Positions 24,647-39,354 are shown, counted from the first letter of the stretch. The stretch: 64,000 nucleotides of DNA from Tipula vernalis (GCA_958295665.1 OY282558.1:116674838-116738837), one strand, 5' to 3'. Notes: generated by a model from the sequence alone, not told the origin. Numbers and translations: made by a program.

Positions 24647-25368
24647 CTAGATGTGGGATTTTAGAGACTGTCTATTCATCTTGATTGCCTGATCTAAACG
24701 TCTAATATCATAGCTTAATAGTTTTTTGGTTTGTCTCATCCCAATGGAGGACTCCCAGAATATTATCGTATGTTTTTGTTCCCAATTCCTTATGCCATTT
24801 GCCAGATGGCTCTTGGAGTAACTAATACTAGGCTCGAGGCCAAGGAAAGAACTCTCCGCTACCTCTTTTGCACAGCGGTCTGCCGCCTCGTTTCCCTGTA
24901 TATCGAAATGGCCGGGGGACCACAAAAGGGTTACTTTATTCTCCCTGCTGAGTTCTAGAAGGTTTCGATAGCAGCTCCAGATTATTTTGGAATAGAAGAC
25001 AGATGCTCCTAGGGCAAGCAATGCCGCCTGGCTGTCCGATATTACGTAAATCTCGGTTTTTCTATATTTGTGAGACATCGAAGCACACATACCTCGATCG
25101 CAAATATCTCTGCTTGGAAAGCTGTGGGGGTTTTACCCAATGGAATACAGAGTTCGAGACCCGGCCCGATCATACCCGCACCCGTACCCACCCCTGGTTT
25201 TGAACCGTCAGTGTACCATATGGAGGCGTGACGGGGTAAGGAGGAGATGATACTCCCCGCTTGTTCCCTGTCGGGTATCTCAATCGCGAAATTCCTCCGG
25301 CAGTCAATAGTTTTAACCATCACGTCTGATAGTTGGATTATTTCCTCGTCCAGATTCAATTTCTCCAC
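24647..25368 (-). pseudogene. RNase H domain of the LINE at 24.3-27.4 kb
   Basis: The frame 25368-25042 contains the first catalytic motif YTDGSKPG and the FQAEIFAIEVCVL helix carrying the glutamate. After a frameshift near 25060, the frame 25090-24647 has VISDSQAALLALG with the third carboxylate, then VTLLWSPGHFDIQGNEAAD with the last. All four acidic positions of type I RNase H are present, but in two frames. The domain removes RNA from the RNA-DNA hybrid during retrotransposition. Downstream lies the usual C-terminal helical tail. Confidence 0.8.
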
Positions 25369-26065
25369 GATGCTATTAGGTCCTGGTCTAATAGTTTTAA
25401 TTTGAGATGTTATTTTTAGATTGACTGCCCTTCAACCAGCTACTCTTTTAAGGTGCAAGTGTAGTGGTGAGAGCCCCAATAGCTTCTCAAGAGCAGCTGT
25501 AGGGCAGGTTTTCATTGCTCCCGTTACATATGCAAACAAACTAGCCTTTGGATCCTATTCAATATTGAGCAGGCACCACATTGCTCTCTGTCTTAGGCCA
25601 CCATACAAACGCCGCATAAGAGATTATTGGTCTTACGATGGTTGAATATAACCAAAGCGCCATTTGGGGATTCAGACCCTACGTTTTGCCAATCATTCTT
25701 TGGCAAGTGAAATGCGCCCTATTTGCCTTGTTTGTGATATATTTTAAAAACGGGTTCCATGTCAGTTTCTGATCAAGTTTCACTCCCAGGTGCTTAACCT
25801 CCGTCGCCATTTAGAGAATTTCCCCATTTAGAGATAGAGGTGGGAGAATTGTTTTCCTCCGATTTGTAAAGAAAGTACAAATAATTTTGTCGGGGTTTAC
25901 TCTAAGGCCCGTCTCAATACACCAGTCACTTATAAACCCGAGGGCATATTGCATACGTTCCGCTATTGTATTCTCGAATTTGCCCCCTGACCATTAAGAC
26001 TAGATCGTCCGCGTAGGTAATATTCGAGAAGTGAGAGTTTTTTAATCGTATAAGTAGTCCATCCA

Positions 26066-26521
26066 TCACGAGTACTGGGGACAACCCCTGGTAGCCGCAA
26101 TCGTGATGGTTTTATCACCAAAGGAGGCCGTTATCCTCCTGTTTTTAAGCATATTGATTATCCATCCTATGGTGGATGAGTCTATTCCCCTTGCATGTGC
26201 TTGTTCTTGAATCATTTCGAACTTGGTATTGTCAAAAGCCCCTTGAATATCGATGAAGGAGCATAACAGAACCTCTTTATTCCTAAGTGTATGTTCGATA
26301 TTTGTTGTCAGCTCGTGGAGCGCTGTTTCTGTCGATCTCCCAGTCTGATATGCATGTTGGCTGGGGTCTAGAGGATGCCTGAGGAGGGCATTGGATCTAA
26401 TATATAGGCCCATTATCTTCTCCATTGTTTTCATAATAAATGATGTGACGCTAATGGGTCTATAAGACCCGTCGTCCTCTGCGGATCTTCTTCCTGTTTT
26501 TGGGATAAAAATCACCCGCAC
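26066..26521 (-). pseudogene. Reverse transcriptase fingers/palm of the LINE
   Basis: One open frame of 151 codons carries VIFIPKTGRRSAEDDGSYRP, then SQHAYQTGRSTETALHEL, LCSFIDIQGAFDNT with the first catalytic aspartate, and TRGCPQ. It then runs out of frame. The FADD-equivalent (YADD) lies just downstream near 26010 in another frame. It is related to LOA/R1-type LINE RTs. Confidence 0.8.
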
Positions 26522-27370
26522 CTACCTCCAACTTCTTGGAACATATTGTAAGCTGTAGCTGGCTCTAAAGAGTCTAATCAAATAAGGCAACAGTATTTGT
26601 AGGCCTTGTAGTAAAAATGCAGGATATATAAAATCCCCTCCCGGCGATTTAAAGGGACCAAAGGAATTGACGGCCCATTTTATTTTTCCGGGAGTGAAGA
26701 TATCTAATTAGAATCTGTCAGCTTCCCTTGGAATCAGGTAGGGATGCACACTGTCTACATCGGGGCCTTCCTAGCCTCCAAGGACAGTACACGCTGGGAA
26801 GTGGCCTTTCATCAGGCATTCAAAAGTTTCCTCCCTGGATGTAGTTGTCTCTCCATTTGGTCTCCTTACAGATCCCAACGGATTTCTGTGCTCCAAGGAG
26901 AGTGCCTACTGGAGTCGACAAGCCGCAGGCAGCCTATTTATTTTTCACAGAAGTCTCTCCAGCTCGACCTCTGGCTTTTCCTAAGAGCGACGTTATACTG
27001 GGTAAGAGACATTCGATAGGTTATCCAATCGTTTGTCCTCTTAGCCCTGTTAAAATTTACGAACTTCTCGTCTTTTGGTTTCCAGGGTGTGGTTCCACCA
27101 AAAAACGTCCCTTGTCCCCCTAATACGAACCAGGGGTGAGCTTGAGTGATAGGCATCAAGAATTGCCTCAGTAACATTGCTTGAAACTCTATCGAGATCC
27201 TCAATAGAGTTGATGTTTGTCTGTAGACCACTTACGTTATCATAAAGTCTTTCAATATAGACTGGCCAATTAGTACGTTTTGGTATTCTTACTACCGATT
27301 CGTTTTTTGAAGGGGTTTTAATAGCAAACCTGATATACATGTGATCCGAGAACCGTTGAATAGTCCAAAC

Positions 27371-27847
27371 CGAAAGTTCCAAGGTTCTAAATAAAATGCC
27401 AAATTTTAAATATAAAATTGATAAGCAGTTTACAAAATTTAAAAATTGGTGGATTACATCAAAAATTGATAGTTGAAAATTTTTTTTAAAAAATTTGGAT
27501 AACTCTGAACATTGTATAGGAAAATTATAATTTTTTAATGTTTCAGGTATTTTCATAGTTTTTAATAGACCAAATAATTTTAAACGAAGCAAACTTAAAA
27601 TTTTAATTTGGCTAAAGTTAGAATATTCTAAATTGGAATGGAATTTTTGGGAATTTTACATTTGAAATTTTTGTTTTTGGAATTTTTGGTTGTGAATTTG
27701 TTCAGAAAAAATTCGTGTATTTTGAAGCCTTTGGATTTTTTTCCATTAGGTTATGTCAACAATCTCATTTTTGAAGAGGGCCAAGACCTATTCAGGAAAT
27801 AAAGGACCTTATGTTGTCCTTACTAAACGCCAAAAGGCCACTGTGTA
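27371..27847. other. Non-coding spacer before the CACTG element
   Basis: AT-rich sequence, open on the minus strand only by chance upstream of the LINE endonuclease remnant. No feature is supported. Confidence 0.3.
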
Positions 27848-28417
27848 CACTGAAAAAAATATTCATTCATATTGAGTTAAATCTAAATCAATTTAATAAT
27901 TCCTTTATTAATATAGCGCCAATAGAGACTATCTATCAATATAACAAAAACCATATCCTTGGGAAAATTTAATTCTGTAATTAATAATATTTTATTAAAA
28001 ATTTTCAATCAAATCTATTTTCAATAAAATAATATCGCAATTAAATATATAAGGTAATTATCAGATAGATAATTATTTTATTCTTTTTATAAAAGAAATT
28101 TTTTCGTATTGAAAATTATATATTATTGTGAAATTTTATTTTCAAATATTATTATTATTCTGAAAAAATAGCTATAGTAATATTTTCACATTGAAAAAAT
28201 ATTTCAATAACTAATATTTTATATAATAATAATATATGAGAAACATTTTTCACTGTGATAAAAATTACTCTGATATAATTATTAAATAGAAAATAAATTT
28301 TAATAAGCAATATTCTATATAAAAATATTATTTGATACTCGTTGTTTCAGTTTGATAAATGATATAAAACAATATTATCACATTGAAAATTAGCGATTAA
28401 TTTTTTTTTTCAAATGG

Positions 28418-28808
<391 letters not shown>

Positions 28809-29043
28809 TATGTATAACATAAATATATTAACGAGGAGAAACAGTGGAGACACATATTTGATACCCATGTTATAAAATAAATAAACAAGTAAATAATTAA
28901 TTTTAATTTTCAAACATTTGATCAATTTATTTAAATAAATTCAACGTTTACACTTCACTTCGATGATAATTATAATAAAATATAAAAAGTTACAGAAATA
29001 AACTAATAAAGCTTAAACATAAAAATATTTCATGCCTACGAAT

Positions 29044-29046
29044 GTA

Positions 29047-29128
<82 letters not shown>

Positions 29129-29138
29129 TATATATATT
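29044..29138. repeat. (TA)n array
   Basis: Alternating TA directly downstream of the stop codon of the SAM-like gene of copy A. Confidence 0.95.
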
Positions 29139-29681
29139 CATTAAAAAATATTAATTAATTATTCGTTAAGTTTTTTTACTAATGCACTAATTGACGTATG
29201 ATGTTTATCAAAATTTGTACTTATTTTGTAAAAATATTGTTGTATAAAATTCCAAAACAATATCGATTGTCTTGGATATTGTAAATTAAAAAAATTATAA
29301 ATCTTGAAACAACAATCAATTGAGTCTAGCATTGTGTTTAGTTTATATCTTATTCCATCAAAATACACAAGAAAGTGTAACGGTTCCTCAATCGTTCCAG
29401 TAATAATAATAAATGGCTGCATTGGCAATTTTTGTTGTAGTTTTTTTTTATTGTTTCTTCTATTTCTGTGGCCGTTTCCCCAAATATAAACACCGAATTT
29501 TGGGAATCCTTAATTGAATATTTGATAAATTGCTTATTGCTACTACTAGATGTTGAAACTTCCTTAGTAACCGGTGGTACTATATTGTGAAGAAGATATA
29601 GTAGGCACGTATGCTTCGCATCTGAAAAATTTAATAAATATAGATAATATAAATATATGTTATTTATGTATAATATACATA

Positions 29682-30528
<847 letters not shown>

Positions 30529-30881
30529 TTAAAATTGTAGGATCTGATTTTTATAATTTATTATTAATAAATAGGCTTAATTACAGTGTCTTTAAAAAAA
30601 TTATTAAACGATTAAAATTTGTATTTAATAATTATGTAAAAATATTTAGGTACTACTCTTGCAAATTTTTTCTCGGCAAAATATTTAAAAAAAATTTAAC
30701 AATAAGAAAACCTAAATTTGCATTCCAGACAAGTTTGAAATATCCGTTTTTCTTTTGTTAAAAATTGTTAAATTTTTTTGCGAGAATTTTTTTTGCACAA
30801 GATTCATAAAATTTTTTACATAATTATTATATAAAAAATTTAATAATTTAATTATTTTTTAACATTTCATTTATTATAAAC

Positions 30882-31009
<128 letters not shown>

Positions 31010-31529
31010 ATGTGTGTGTATGTATGTGACTTACTCTCGGTAATGCTGGTTTTTTTCAAAACGGTTTCTAGTATTGTTTTATTATGACAATCCTTAACTT
31101 TTCCGGCCAGAATTGGAACCAGTTTACTACAAAAACTGTCGAAGTTTACCGATATGGGTTCCGCTTGTGGATATAAATTAGTGAAATCAATATCGATCTG
31201 GAATATTTCAAATTGTTAGCATTAATTGAAAAATATTTTGCGGTTGTGAACTCATAAGCAAGTGTAACATATTACTTACCAGTTTATAGCCTAAAGGTCT
31301 TTTGTACTGTGGCCATTTCTGTATAATGTCGCCGCAATTAGACTGGATTGCTGCAACATCCAGCGCCCTAAAATGTTTAGTGGTCGCCCAGTGGTATTCT
31401 AGTTCAGCAAAACTGCAATTATCGTTGATGATTATCTCTATGCTCTCTTCATAGTTCCGCTCTGGTTCTAGAATTTAACAAGTTATCTTTCTATTAGGAT
31501 AATTTTGTAAAATAATTATAATTATAATG

Positions 31530-31617
31530 ACCAAATGTTTAAAAACATAAAAAATTATGTTATCATGTAAATTACGTTAACATAATTTTTTTTGTTTTTA
31601 AACATTTGAAGATGGTC
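31530..31617. repeat. Hairpin in intron 3 of copy A gene
   Basis: gaccaaatgtttaaaaacat at 31530 is mirrored by tttttaaacatttgaagatg near 31595-31614, with complementary aattatgtta segments between. Non-coding. Confidence 0.7.
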
Positions 31618-32405
31618 ATGTGACCGAAATGTTATGTTAACCTTTTTAATAAATTACATTTAAGTTGACAAGAGGTGAATTTTAATCATTTATAGATTTT
31701 TAATTATCCAATCTCAACAATATCATTAATAATTACTTTTGAAAAACTTACCTAAAGTTATCGATCGCTCATTCCTTAGCTTTGTTTCTTTGTCGAGCCG
31801 AGTTTCATATGTTCTTTTTCCTAATATGCCGCAACTTTTTAAAGTTCGTTGGGAGTTATAAAATTTAGCGGAAACCTTGGATATTGCAGCTTTCCCTTTC
31901 TGCTTAATGTAATACATGCCCTGTAACTTAATATTATTTGTCCATTACTCAATTAAAGTAATTTAAAATTGTTTACTCAACTATATCTTCTGTGGGAAAT
32001 TCATATATGATTTGCTGCGAAATTTACTTTGCCAGATCCGTTGTCATCTTAACTTCGTGTTGTATTAGGTGATTATTGATAACCTCTAGAACTGACGCTC
32101 TGCATGCATCATTTAGTTTATTGTTTGTTTTGTAATAATTTTGAATTAACCGCCCTTTAGGAGAATTTTGTAATATTTGCGATATGCAAATATTGTCATA
32201 TTGAGTCCCTTTGTCGCCTAATGTTCCAGATCCAGTATTCGAAATGGTTGTCGCCTGCGTTATCTGCCATTTCGATAATTTTACTTCAAATCTTACAGCA
32301 ATCCCCAGTTCCATTTTGCCATTCGAACATAAGTTTAATAAATGGTGAGTAGAAATACTTTTTAAAACCGCGATGTCTATTCGTTCAGCTAAATAAAAAA
32401 GTAGT

Positions 32406-32630
<225 letters not shown>

Positions 32631-33403
32631 TTTATTTATAGACGTATGCATGTTTTGGTCTGTCTTTTGTGATTTTATGTATTGTATTTGTAGATGTGTT
32701 CACCTAAAAATAGCTTGTATAAAAATCCAAACCCCCATTCTTCAAGAAGTTGTAAAAGGTCTTTTGAAGCTTCTTCACCTATTTCAGGACTAGATAAATC
32801 TGTAGTTAACACCTGACTATTCCCGTATGTAAGATGTTCATACTCTGGCAACGTGCTATCATAAGTTAAATTTGAATCAATTATAATACTGGCATTTTCT
32901 AAATCGAGATCCTTTGATATAATAAAATTTTCCATTTTGTTTTTTAATATAATATGTTTCAGAGCTTTGTGCACAATTCAATAATAATATTTAGCATCTG
33001 AGAAAAAAAAATAAAAATTCTGTTTTATTCTGAAAAATAATATTCCATCTGCTAATTTATTAGGCATTAAAGGAAAGAAAGTAGAGACTGAAAGTATGAT
33101 AGTTTAAAATGCATTTTAAAAGCTTCAATGTTTTCAAAAATAGCTTTACATTTGAAACACCACATTTTAACAAACGAAATTTAAGTACTGAATTATAACA
33201 CTTACTAACAAATGAAAATTAACTAAATAAATTTAAAGTTTGATTTAATGAAGAATTTTAAAATTTTGCATTTACTATAAGTAAATAAGAAAATATACGT
33301 ACTTATATGTATATTAATTTAATTATGTAGCTATATTGTGATTTTCCTGAAAAAATAGTACGTATTATTAAAGAAAGTTTAAAATAAAGCTTTATTTACT
33401 AAC

Positions 33404-35418
33404 CTGAATTTGTTGCCAGACTTTTATTTGCAACAAAATTTGAATTTGAATCCCAACAGGGATATTGTACTTTGCAAAAAAATGATTTAAATAAGGAATG
33501 GTAATTTCACGTAGCACGTATTCGTCAATTGAATTTTCTAAAAAAATAAAAAGCGGTTAAAGCCAAGAGATGAATATAAGTTTGTAATATACTTATATTC
33601 ATATGAGTTTTGAATCACCCTGTATATACATGTATGTACAGGGTAATTCAAAACTCATCAGGCAAACTAAATAGTGTGATCCTATGATCAAAAATAATAA
33701 GAAATCAATAAGTAATATTTTTACGCTTACTTTTTAAGTTACGATGGTTTTCTTAAATATCGAGTAAATTGAGATACCAAGCTGTAAGTCCTTTTTATTA
33801 ATAACTCCTATGATACTTGTAGACTGTCTAAATTTACGACGGTACATGCAAACTAAAGATAAATATTTTTCCTATAAAAACAGTAAGCAATAGAGAATAA
33901 ACAATACTGACGTTTTTAAAAAAACAATGAAGTTGAAATTTGATGACCAAAATTTGCACAATTTTTATTTATTATATCTAAATTAATTATTCTATAGACT
34001 AGTGGAGATCAACTTTTCACGAAATTGAAACATATCACAATACACGTTTGTAGAATATGCATATTATATCAGATTAATTCTCATCTGCATAGGCAGCTTA
34101 ATTTCATCCCATTGGGGCAGAAGATCGTCGTTTATGGGAAAGCGGCTCATTATTTAGTTTTAGTTTAATAAAATATTAACTAACGTTAATTGATTGCAAA
34201 ATAGATTATTTTTATTAACAATTTGAAATTTCACCAGTAAGGTAGGTTGTTGCTAATGACCCACAATAGGGTAATATTTGTCTTTCGTTTGAATGTATAC
34301 TCGTAAATTTAGACGGCCTGCTTTAGAAGTTATTAATATAAAAAACCTAGAGGTTATCTCGATTTAATTGATATTTAAAAAACATCCTCAATTAAAAACT
34401 AAGCGTTTTTTAATGTTACTTGGTGATTTCTTATTATTTTTGGTCAAAGAATCACGCTATGTAGTTTGTCTAATGAGTGTTGAATCTTAATGTATATAGT
34501 ATATATTAATAATGCGGGTGGCGCAAAAAGTTTCTCAGGATAAAATAATTCTAAAATAAGATGTCCTAACCAACAAATTATTTTATCTATTTCACACTTT
34601 CACAGTAGTTTTTATTTATTCTATGTACATATATTTATTTATGAGAAAAATACGGTACAAGAAAAAAAAATTATTTTCTCTCTAAATAACGGTAATAATT
34701 TTGTATAAAAACTTGTCAAAACATGGAGAGAAACTCTCGCCCCACCATACATATGTATATACATGTACATATACAGTTGCGAACAAAACATTTTCAACCA
34801 AGGAAACTAAATAATTGAAAGTTATACTGAAATTAAAAATTTTATTTGAAATATTTTTATGTAATTTTTGAATTAAAAGTTATTACTTATCTATTACATA
34901 ATAAAACTAATATTACATATAAATTACTTAATAACAGTGCGTTGATTTGTATCCAACAGTTGCACATGTTTTGTTCGCCACTGTATGTATGCACATTCAA
35001 TTGTCGTCATTATTAAAAAAAATGTTATATTGTGTGCTGTATTATCATTTTGATAGCGGAATGCTCACAAAATGTAGAGTTTTGTTTCTTGTTTGTAGAA
35101 AACGTGCATAATTTTTTATGCATTTTAAAACAAATTAGCTGTGTACTTTTAATTTATTAATTGTCTTTTCAATATGAAACGCAATTTATTCGTTAATTTT
35201 CTAATTTATCACAATTTTGTAATGAAAAATAAAAACTTTCTAGAAAAGCACATCTTCTACAAAATCACAGCACATTTACTTTTTAAAAATTTACACTTAA
35301 TAGTAAGAAATCAAAATTGAATTAACTCACCTGCAAATCTTTTAGCAATACTGTATTCAATTAAAACACTTTTATTAATTTTTATTTTGTTCATTAAAAA
35401 ATTAGAAAAATCACCCAT
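33404..35418 (-). CDS. Two-exon SAM-like coding segment in copy A
   Basis: Exon a (35331-35418) opens with ATG and ends at the donor GTGAGT: MGDFSNFLMNKIKINKSVLI, then EYSIAKRFA. Exon b (33404-33537) starts after a pyrimidine-rich acceptor with ENSIDEYVLREITIPYL and ends IQILLQIKVWQQIQ at the donor GTTAGT. Joined, they give 74 residues resembling the SAM-like module of the downstream gene. The intron lies at the same place and phase (phase 1, just before the E-x-ID motif). The next acceptor (32998) leads after 12 codons to a TGA, so the product would end there. It may be a duplicated module, an alternative 5' end or a broken first gene. No expression evidence is possible from sequence. Confidence 0.55.
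33635..34497. mobile_element. Non-coding element with ~235-bp inverted repeats
   Basis: The left arm (about 33635-33870) matches the reverse complement of the right arm (about 34268-34497): caaaactcatcaggcaaact against caacactcattagacaaact, aaaaataataagaaatca in both, and gtctaaatttacga in both. It lies in the intron between the two upstream SAM-like exons of copy A. A small palindrome at 33603-33658 (gagttttgaatcaccctgta) repeats its left tip. Confidence 0.8.
34774..34983. mobile_element. 210-bp MITE with Tc1-type TIRs
   Basis: The left end CAGTTGCGAACAAAACAT and the right end, in reverse complement CAGTGGCGAACAAAACATGT, are each flanked by TA (34772-34773 and 34984-34985). Non-coding and AT-rich inside. 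Nested in copy A. Confidence 0.85.
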
Positions 35419-35527
35419 TATTATTCACATGCAACAAAAATAATACGTCTTGTCGACTCAAGCCACTTGTTTTAAATAATAAAAATGCCGTTGTTCGTAA
35501 AGAGATATCTGCTTTGAAAATAAACGA

Positions 35528-35855
35528 AAGGTATCATCATACTACTCATATATTTTCATAATGATCGCAGTACATTTATTATGAAAATACATGTTGTTTA
35601 TAATAAAATATTATCAAATAATTAGTTTTAAAAACCGTTAAATAATTTATTAATTTTCTATATGATAAAACATTATAGATTTGAAGGAACATATTATATA
35701 AATTGGTTGATGATCGTTGAAAAATTACCTTCCACTTATTAGAAATATAAGAAAACCAAAGGTATTGTCATACTACACATATATTTTGATAATAATAGTC
35801 GAATATTTATTATGAAAATATAAAGTTTTTATAATAAAATATTATACAATAGAAT
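35528..35855. repeat. Subterminal direct repeats of copy A
   Basis: Blocks at about 35530-35620 and 35757-35850 share aaggtat, catactac, catatatttt, atttattatgaaaata and tataataaaatattat, with a period near 227 bp. Subterminal repeats are usual in CACTA elements, where a transposon-encoded protein binds them. Confidence 0.6.
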
Positions 35856-35879
35856 TTTATTATAGTAAATCTTTGAAAT

Positions 35880-35889
35880 ATATATACAA

Positions 35890-35976
<87 letters not shown>
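35880..35976. repeat. (TA)n array
   Basis: About 95 bp of alternating TA in the right subterminal part of copy A. Confidence 0.95.
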
Positions 35977-35980
<4 letters not shown>

Positions 35981-36986
35981 TGTTGAAGTTTAATTTTTAG
36001 AAACTCCTTTCTGTGCACTATTAACGGTAACCGGCGCAGTTAAGAAAATTCGTTTAGTAATAAATTTGGTAGAGATAATGTAAGATAATGCTACAATAAA
36101 CTCTAAAACATCTAATGGAGTATTGGCAGAAAAATTGAGAAAATCGTGTAAAAATTTTGCTTCATCAAATAACTCAGGGGATACCCAAGTTATCTTGCAT
36201 CAAATCACAATTAAATTAAGGTTTAACGGCAAGTAAATAAAAATTTGTCGATAAACTTTCACTTATTTGCAATTTCATACAAAATAACTTGGGTATAAGT
36301 TTGACCGTTTTTTGAATTTATATTAAACTTTTCATAGAATTGTTTACTACCGCTAAAATTTACCGAATAAATCTCATGAAATCGCCCCAGATCCGCATAT
36401 TCTGTCCTTTTTAGCACCCTCACTTAAAAAATTATCATAAACTATTCGCACATTTTGTTTTAACTCAATGTCATTTATTTTACTGAAGATGTTGTGCTCA
36501 AATTCGAATTGTTTATAATACAAATCTATAGTATTTTATTAGTTGATTTTTTGATATTATTATATCAATAATTTATTTTACTTATAATTATAACGAAATG
36601 CTTCGAATTTTATTATATCGACTAAATATTATCATATCAACAAAAAGAAATACTTTTAAAACAATTATTATAATAATATTATTATCAAATTTATGATAAA
36701 TTTTAAAATATTAAATTTTTATTTAATTTTTCAAGAACAAAAAAATTTATCATATTTATAATTTTATTTCAATTATAATTATACATTTGATAAAATAACT
36801 TCATTTCGAAAATATTTGTAAATTTTTCGAAGCTCAACAATACATTTTTTATCATTTTAATAATATTTCGTTTATCTAACAATAATATTATGCATGCTAG
36901 AATTATTATTCAATATAATAATGAAAGTATTATCAAGATTTAAACGAACATTAATTATCAAAATGAATGGAATATTTTTTTCAGTG

Positions 36987-37732
36987 TAGGCTTGCTTCCA
37001 ATTGTCATCAAAAAAAAGTCTAGCCATGGCCGCCATTCGGCCGATTTAGTATAGGCTTTTTAGTAATTGGTTTAAAATACTTATCCTATATGTAGTCTCA
37101 ATGTTTTAAAGTAAGGTGAAGAATTACCATTTAGTTGATTCACCTTTTAAGCCCTTATTGTAATGCTACAATTTATGACAACTAAACGAGATAGACATTA
37201 TTTTCTTAGTAAGTGAAATTATCTTTGTTAACACTTTGAAGTTTCCACAGTTTTAATTTTTAGGGAGGAACCCTGAGGGTTGTGCCAATTGATTAAAAAT
37301 ATATCCAATACTTATTTAGTAGTTCTATCTGGTGGCTATGCAAAATTTGGTCCATATCGCTTATTCGATGAATATTTGTAAAAAGATCAACTAAACAAAC
37401 AGACTACCTGCAATTTGAACAAATTTGATTTTTTTATGAAATTAATTAGATACTTTCGAAGTAATTAATAACAATTGCATAAACTAATAATATTATTAAT
37501 AATTAATTACAATCAAATAAACAGATTTATGCGGTTTGCCATACTTGATTGATCTATAAAACGGGATATAGCATGGCCACAATAGCGCTCTTAGCTACGT
37601 AAATTTATAAGCCAGATATTTATGCGATGGCCGAGAAGGGTGATTTAAAGCGTAGTTTCGCCACAGCGTTTGGCAAATCAAAGTTTCTGGTCAACGTCAG
37701 TTACCATGAATATAACACTTTAAATCAACCTA
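36987..37732. other. Non-coding spacer
   Basis: No gene or repeat structure recognised. Confidence 0.35.
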
Positions 37733-38372
37733 TTTAAGGAATATTTTGTAAATTTTTTTATCAAATATAAATTAATTTCTTATAAATTTAAGTATTTTAT
37801 TATGTTTAATCTTTGGATATTCTATCGACAAAAATATTGCATACCGAACTATTGGGCTACTTTATTGGGCCGAATACAAAATGTTGCAATTATTAAATAT
37901 TGCAACACAAAATTTTGCATAACAATTTCCCGTACATTTTTTTCTCTATTCTGAGGAAAATAAATGACATCGACTAATTTAACTTAGAATTGTAGAGGCT
38001 AACGGCTTCGGTAACTCTCACGGGCACGCGGGAGGTCACTTCGCTCCCCTTCCCCCGCATAGCCCTCCGAGGGCCTTTAGATTTGAACCTCGGGGGATGT
38101 AGGAGCCGGGATCAGAAACATGTCGCACTGCGTGCCGCATGTAGGGGCGGATTATATAGAATGTGTTAATGACACCTACTAAAAAGAAAAATAATTGCAC
38201 TATTTTGTTATGCAACATTTTGTATAGTAGCCCAATATAGTAGCCCAATAGTTCGGTATGCAATATTTTTGTCGATAGAATATCCAAAGATTAAACGTAA
38301 TAAAATACATAAATTCATAAGAAATAAATTTACATTTGATAAAGAAATTTACAAAATATTCCTTAAAATAGC
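37733..38372. mobile_element. Inverted-repeat element with GC-rich core
   Basis: The left arm (37733-37895) and the reverse complement of the right arm (about 38205-38372) are nearly identical over about 160 bp. An example is aatctttggatattctatcg followed by acaaaaatattgcataccga and actattgggctac in both. The core at 37990-38150 is strikingly GC-rich for this window. On the minus strand it contains an A-box-like GGCACGCAGTGCG and a B-box-like GAGGTTCAAATC, so a tRNA-related SINE insertion is possible but weak. The open frame in the core is not a recognised protein. Confidence 0.75.
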
Positions 38373-38416
38373 AAATCTAAAATATTATATTTCTAAAAAC
38401 TAAAGAAAAAAAAAAT

Positions 38417-38495
38417 CGGCCCTCCGACACATTCGGCCCTCCGACACATTCGGCCCTTTGAAATTCGGTTCTTCGACATTTGGCCCTTTGATATC
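38417..38495 (+). repeat. Short tandem repeat, ~17-bp unit
   Basis: cggccctccgacacatt occurs twice in succession and decays into cggccctttgaaatt, cggttcttcgacatt and tggccctttgata. Confidence 0.85.
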
Positions 38496-39354
38496 ATATC
38501 CGTTGTTTTGTATAAATATATAATGGATGAAATACAACTATGCAAACAATTCACTTCAGTGTTTCAACAATTTTATATTAAATTTTAATATTCATGTTTT
38601 AATTAATAATGCCTTAAAGTTTAGTGTTGAAGAGTAGTACACAACATAAAATTAAAATAAATAATTAAAAACCATTGAATTATTTTTATGTAACTTATAT
38701 TCTTTCACGAATTATTTATGTTTATATTTTGACGTCTAATGTCAATATCAAATTAATGAAGTTAGCCTAGTTAGTTAAGAAATTAGTTTAGTACATTTGT
38801 ACGATCATATTTTTTCATCTAGCATTTATTAAAGATGTCACTATAGTTGATAAGAATTATATCGTAATACAATTTGGAGGCTTAAAACCAGTTAAGCCGC
38901 ACCTTCTTGAATATAAAATTCGAAGTAATGAATCATTAAAAAGCGAACACTCAACAAGCTATCAAGCATTTTTTTCCAAACATTTTCTTGCGAGTTTAAA
39001 AGTTTTTTTTTTATTTAACATTTATTCTGAGTACGGAGAGGCAGGGAATTTGCGGTATTTGGGATCAAGAAAATTTATAACGGAGATCATTGATACAACG
39101 CTACGCCATTACAGCAGCACATGGAGGAATACAGAGAACCATTGATAGTTAGAACAGTGTCGCGTGTGCCTAGTTAAGTAGTGATTATTTCTAAGCGCAT
39201 ACTATATTTAAAGTGATTTAAAATAAATATTATTGCGCCAAATATACCAATTTAAGTTGATATCGTACAACTTAATTCGAGCCATTATTTTATTCAGCAA
39301 TCGAGCCGCTAGCTAATGGTTGAACTCAGTGAAGTGAATTAAAGAGTTAATAAG

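Larger units (their letters stand above)
24302..27370 (-). mobile_element. 5'-truncated, decayed LINE with RNase H (LOA/R1-like)
   Basis: On the minus strand the order is: the end of the endonuclease (FSDHMYIRF and RIPKRTNWPVYIERL, 27360-27200), linker (RMSLTQYNVALRKSQRSSW, about 27010-26940), RT fingers (DDGSYRPISVTSFIMKTMEK) and palm (DIQGAFDNTKF, TRGCPQ; 26521-26066), YADD near 26010, thumb, and an RNase H domain (25368-24647). The 3' end near 24302 has an A-rich tail (poly-T on the plus strand). A C-terminal RNase H following an RT with the QHAYQTGRSTETALHEL motif is typical of LOA and related I-group elements. The clade is inferred. Several stops and frameshifts interrupt it. Confidence 0.8.

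Noticed and set aside
38036..38287. An 83-codon minus-strand frame in the GC-rich core of an inverted repeat
   Set aside because: The frame is explained by base composition. It overlaps the repeat arm, and the core looks non-coding.
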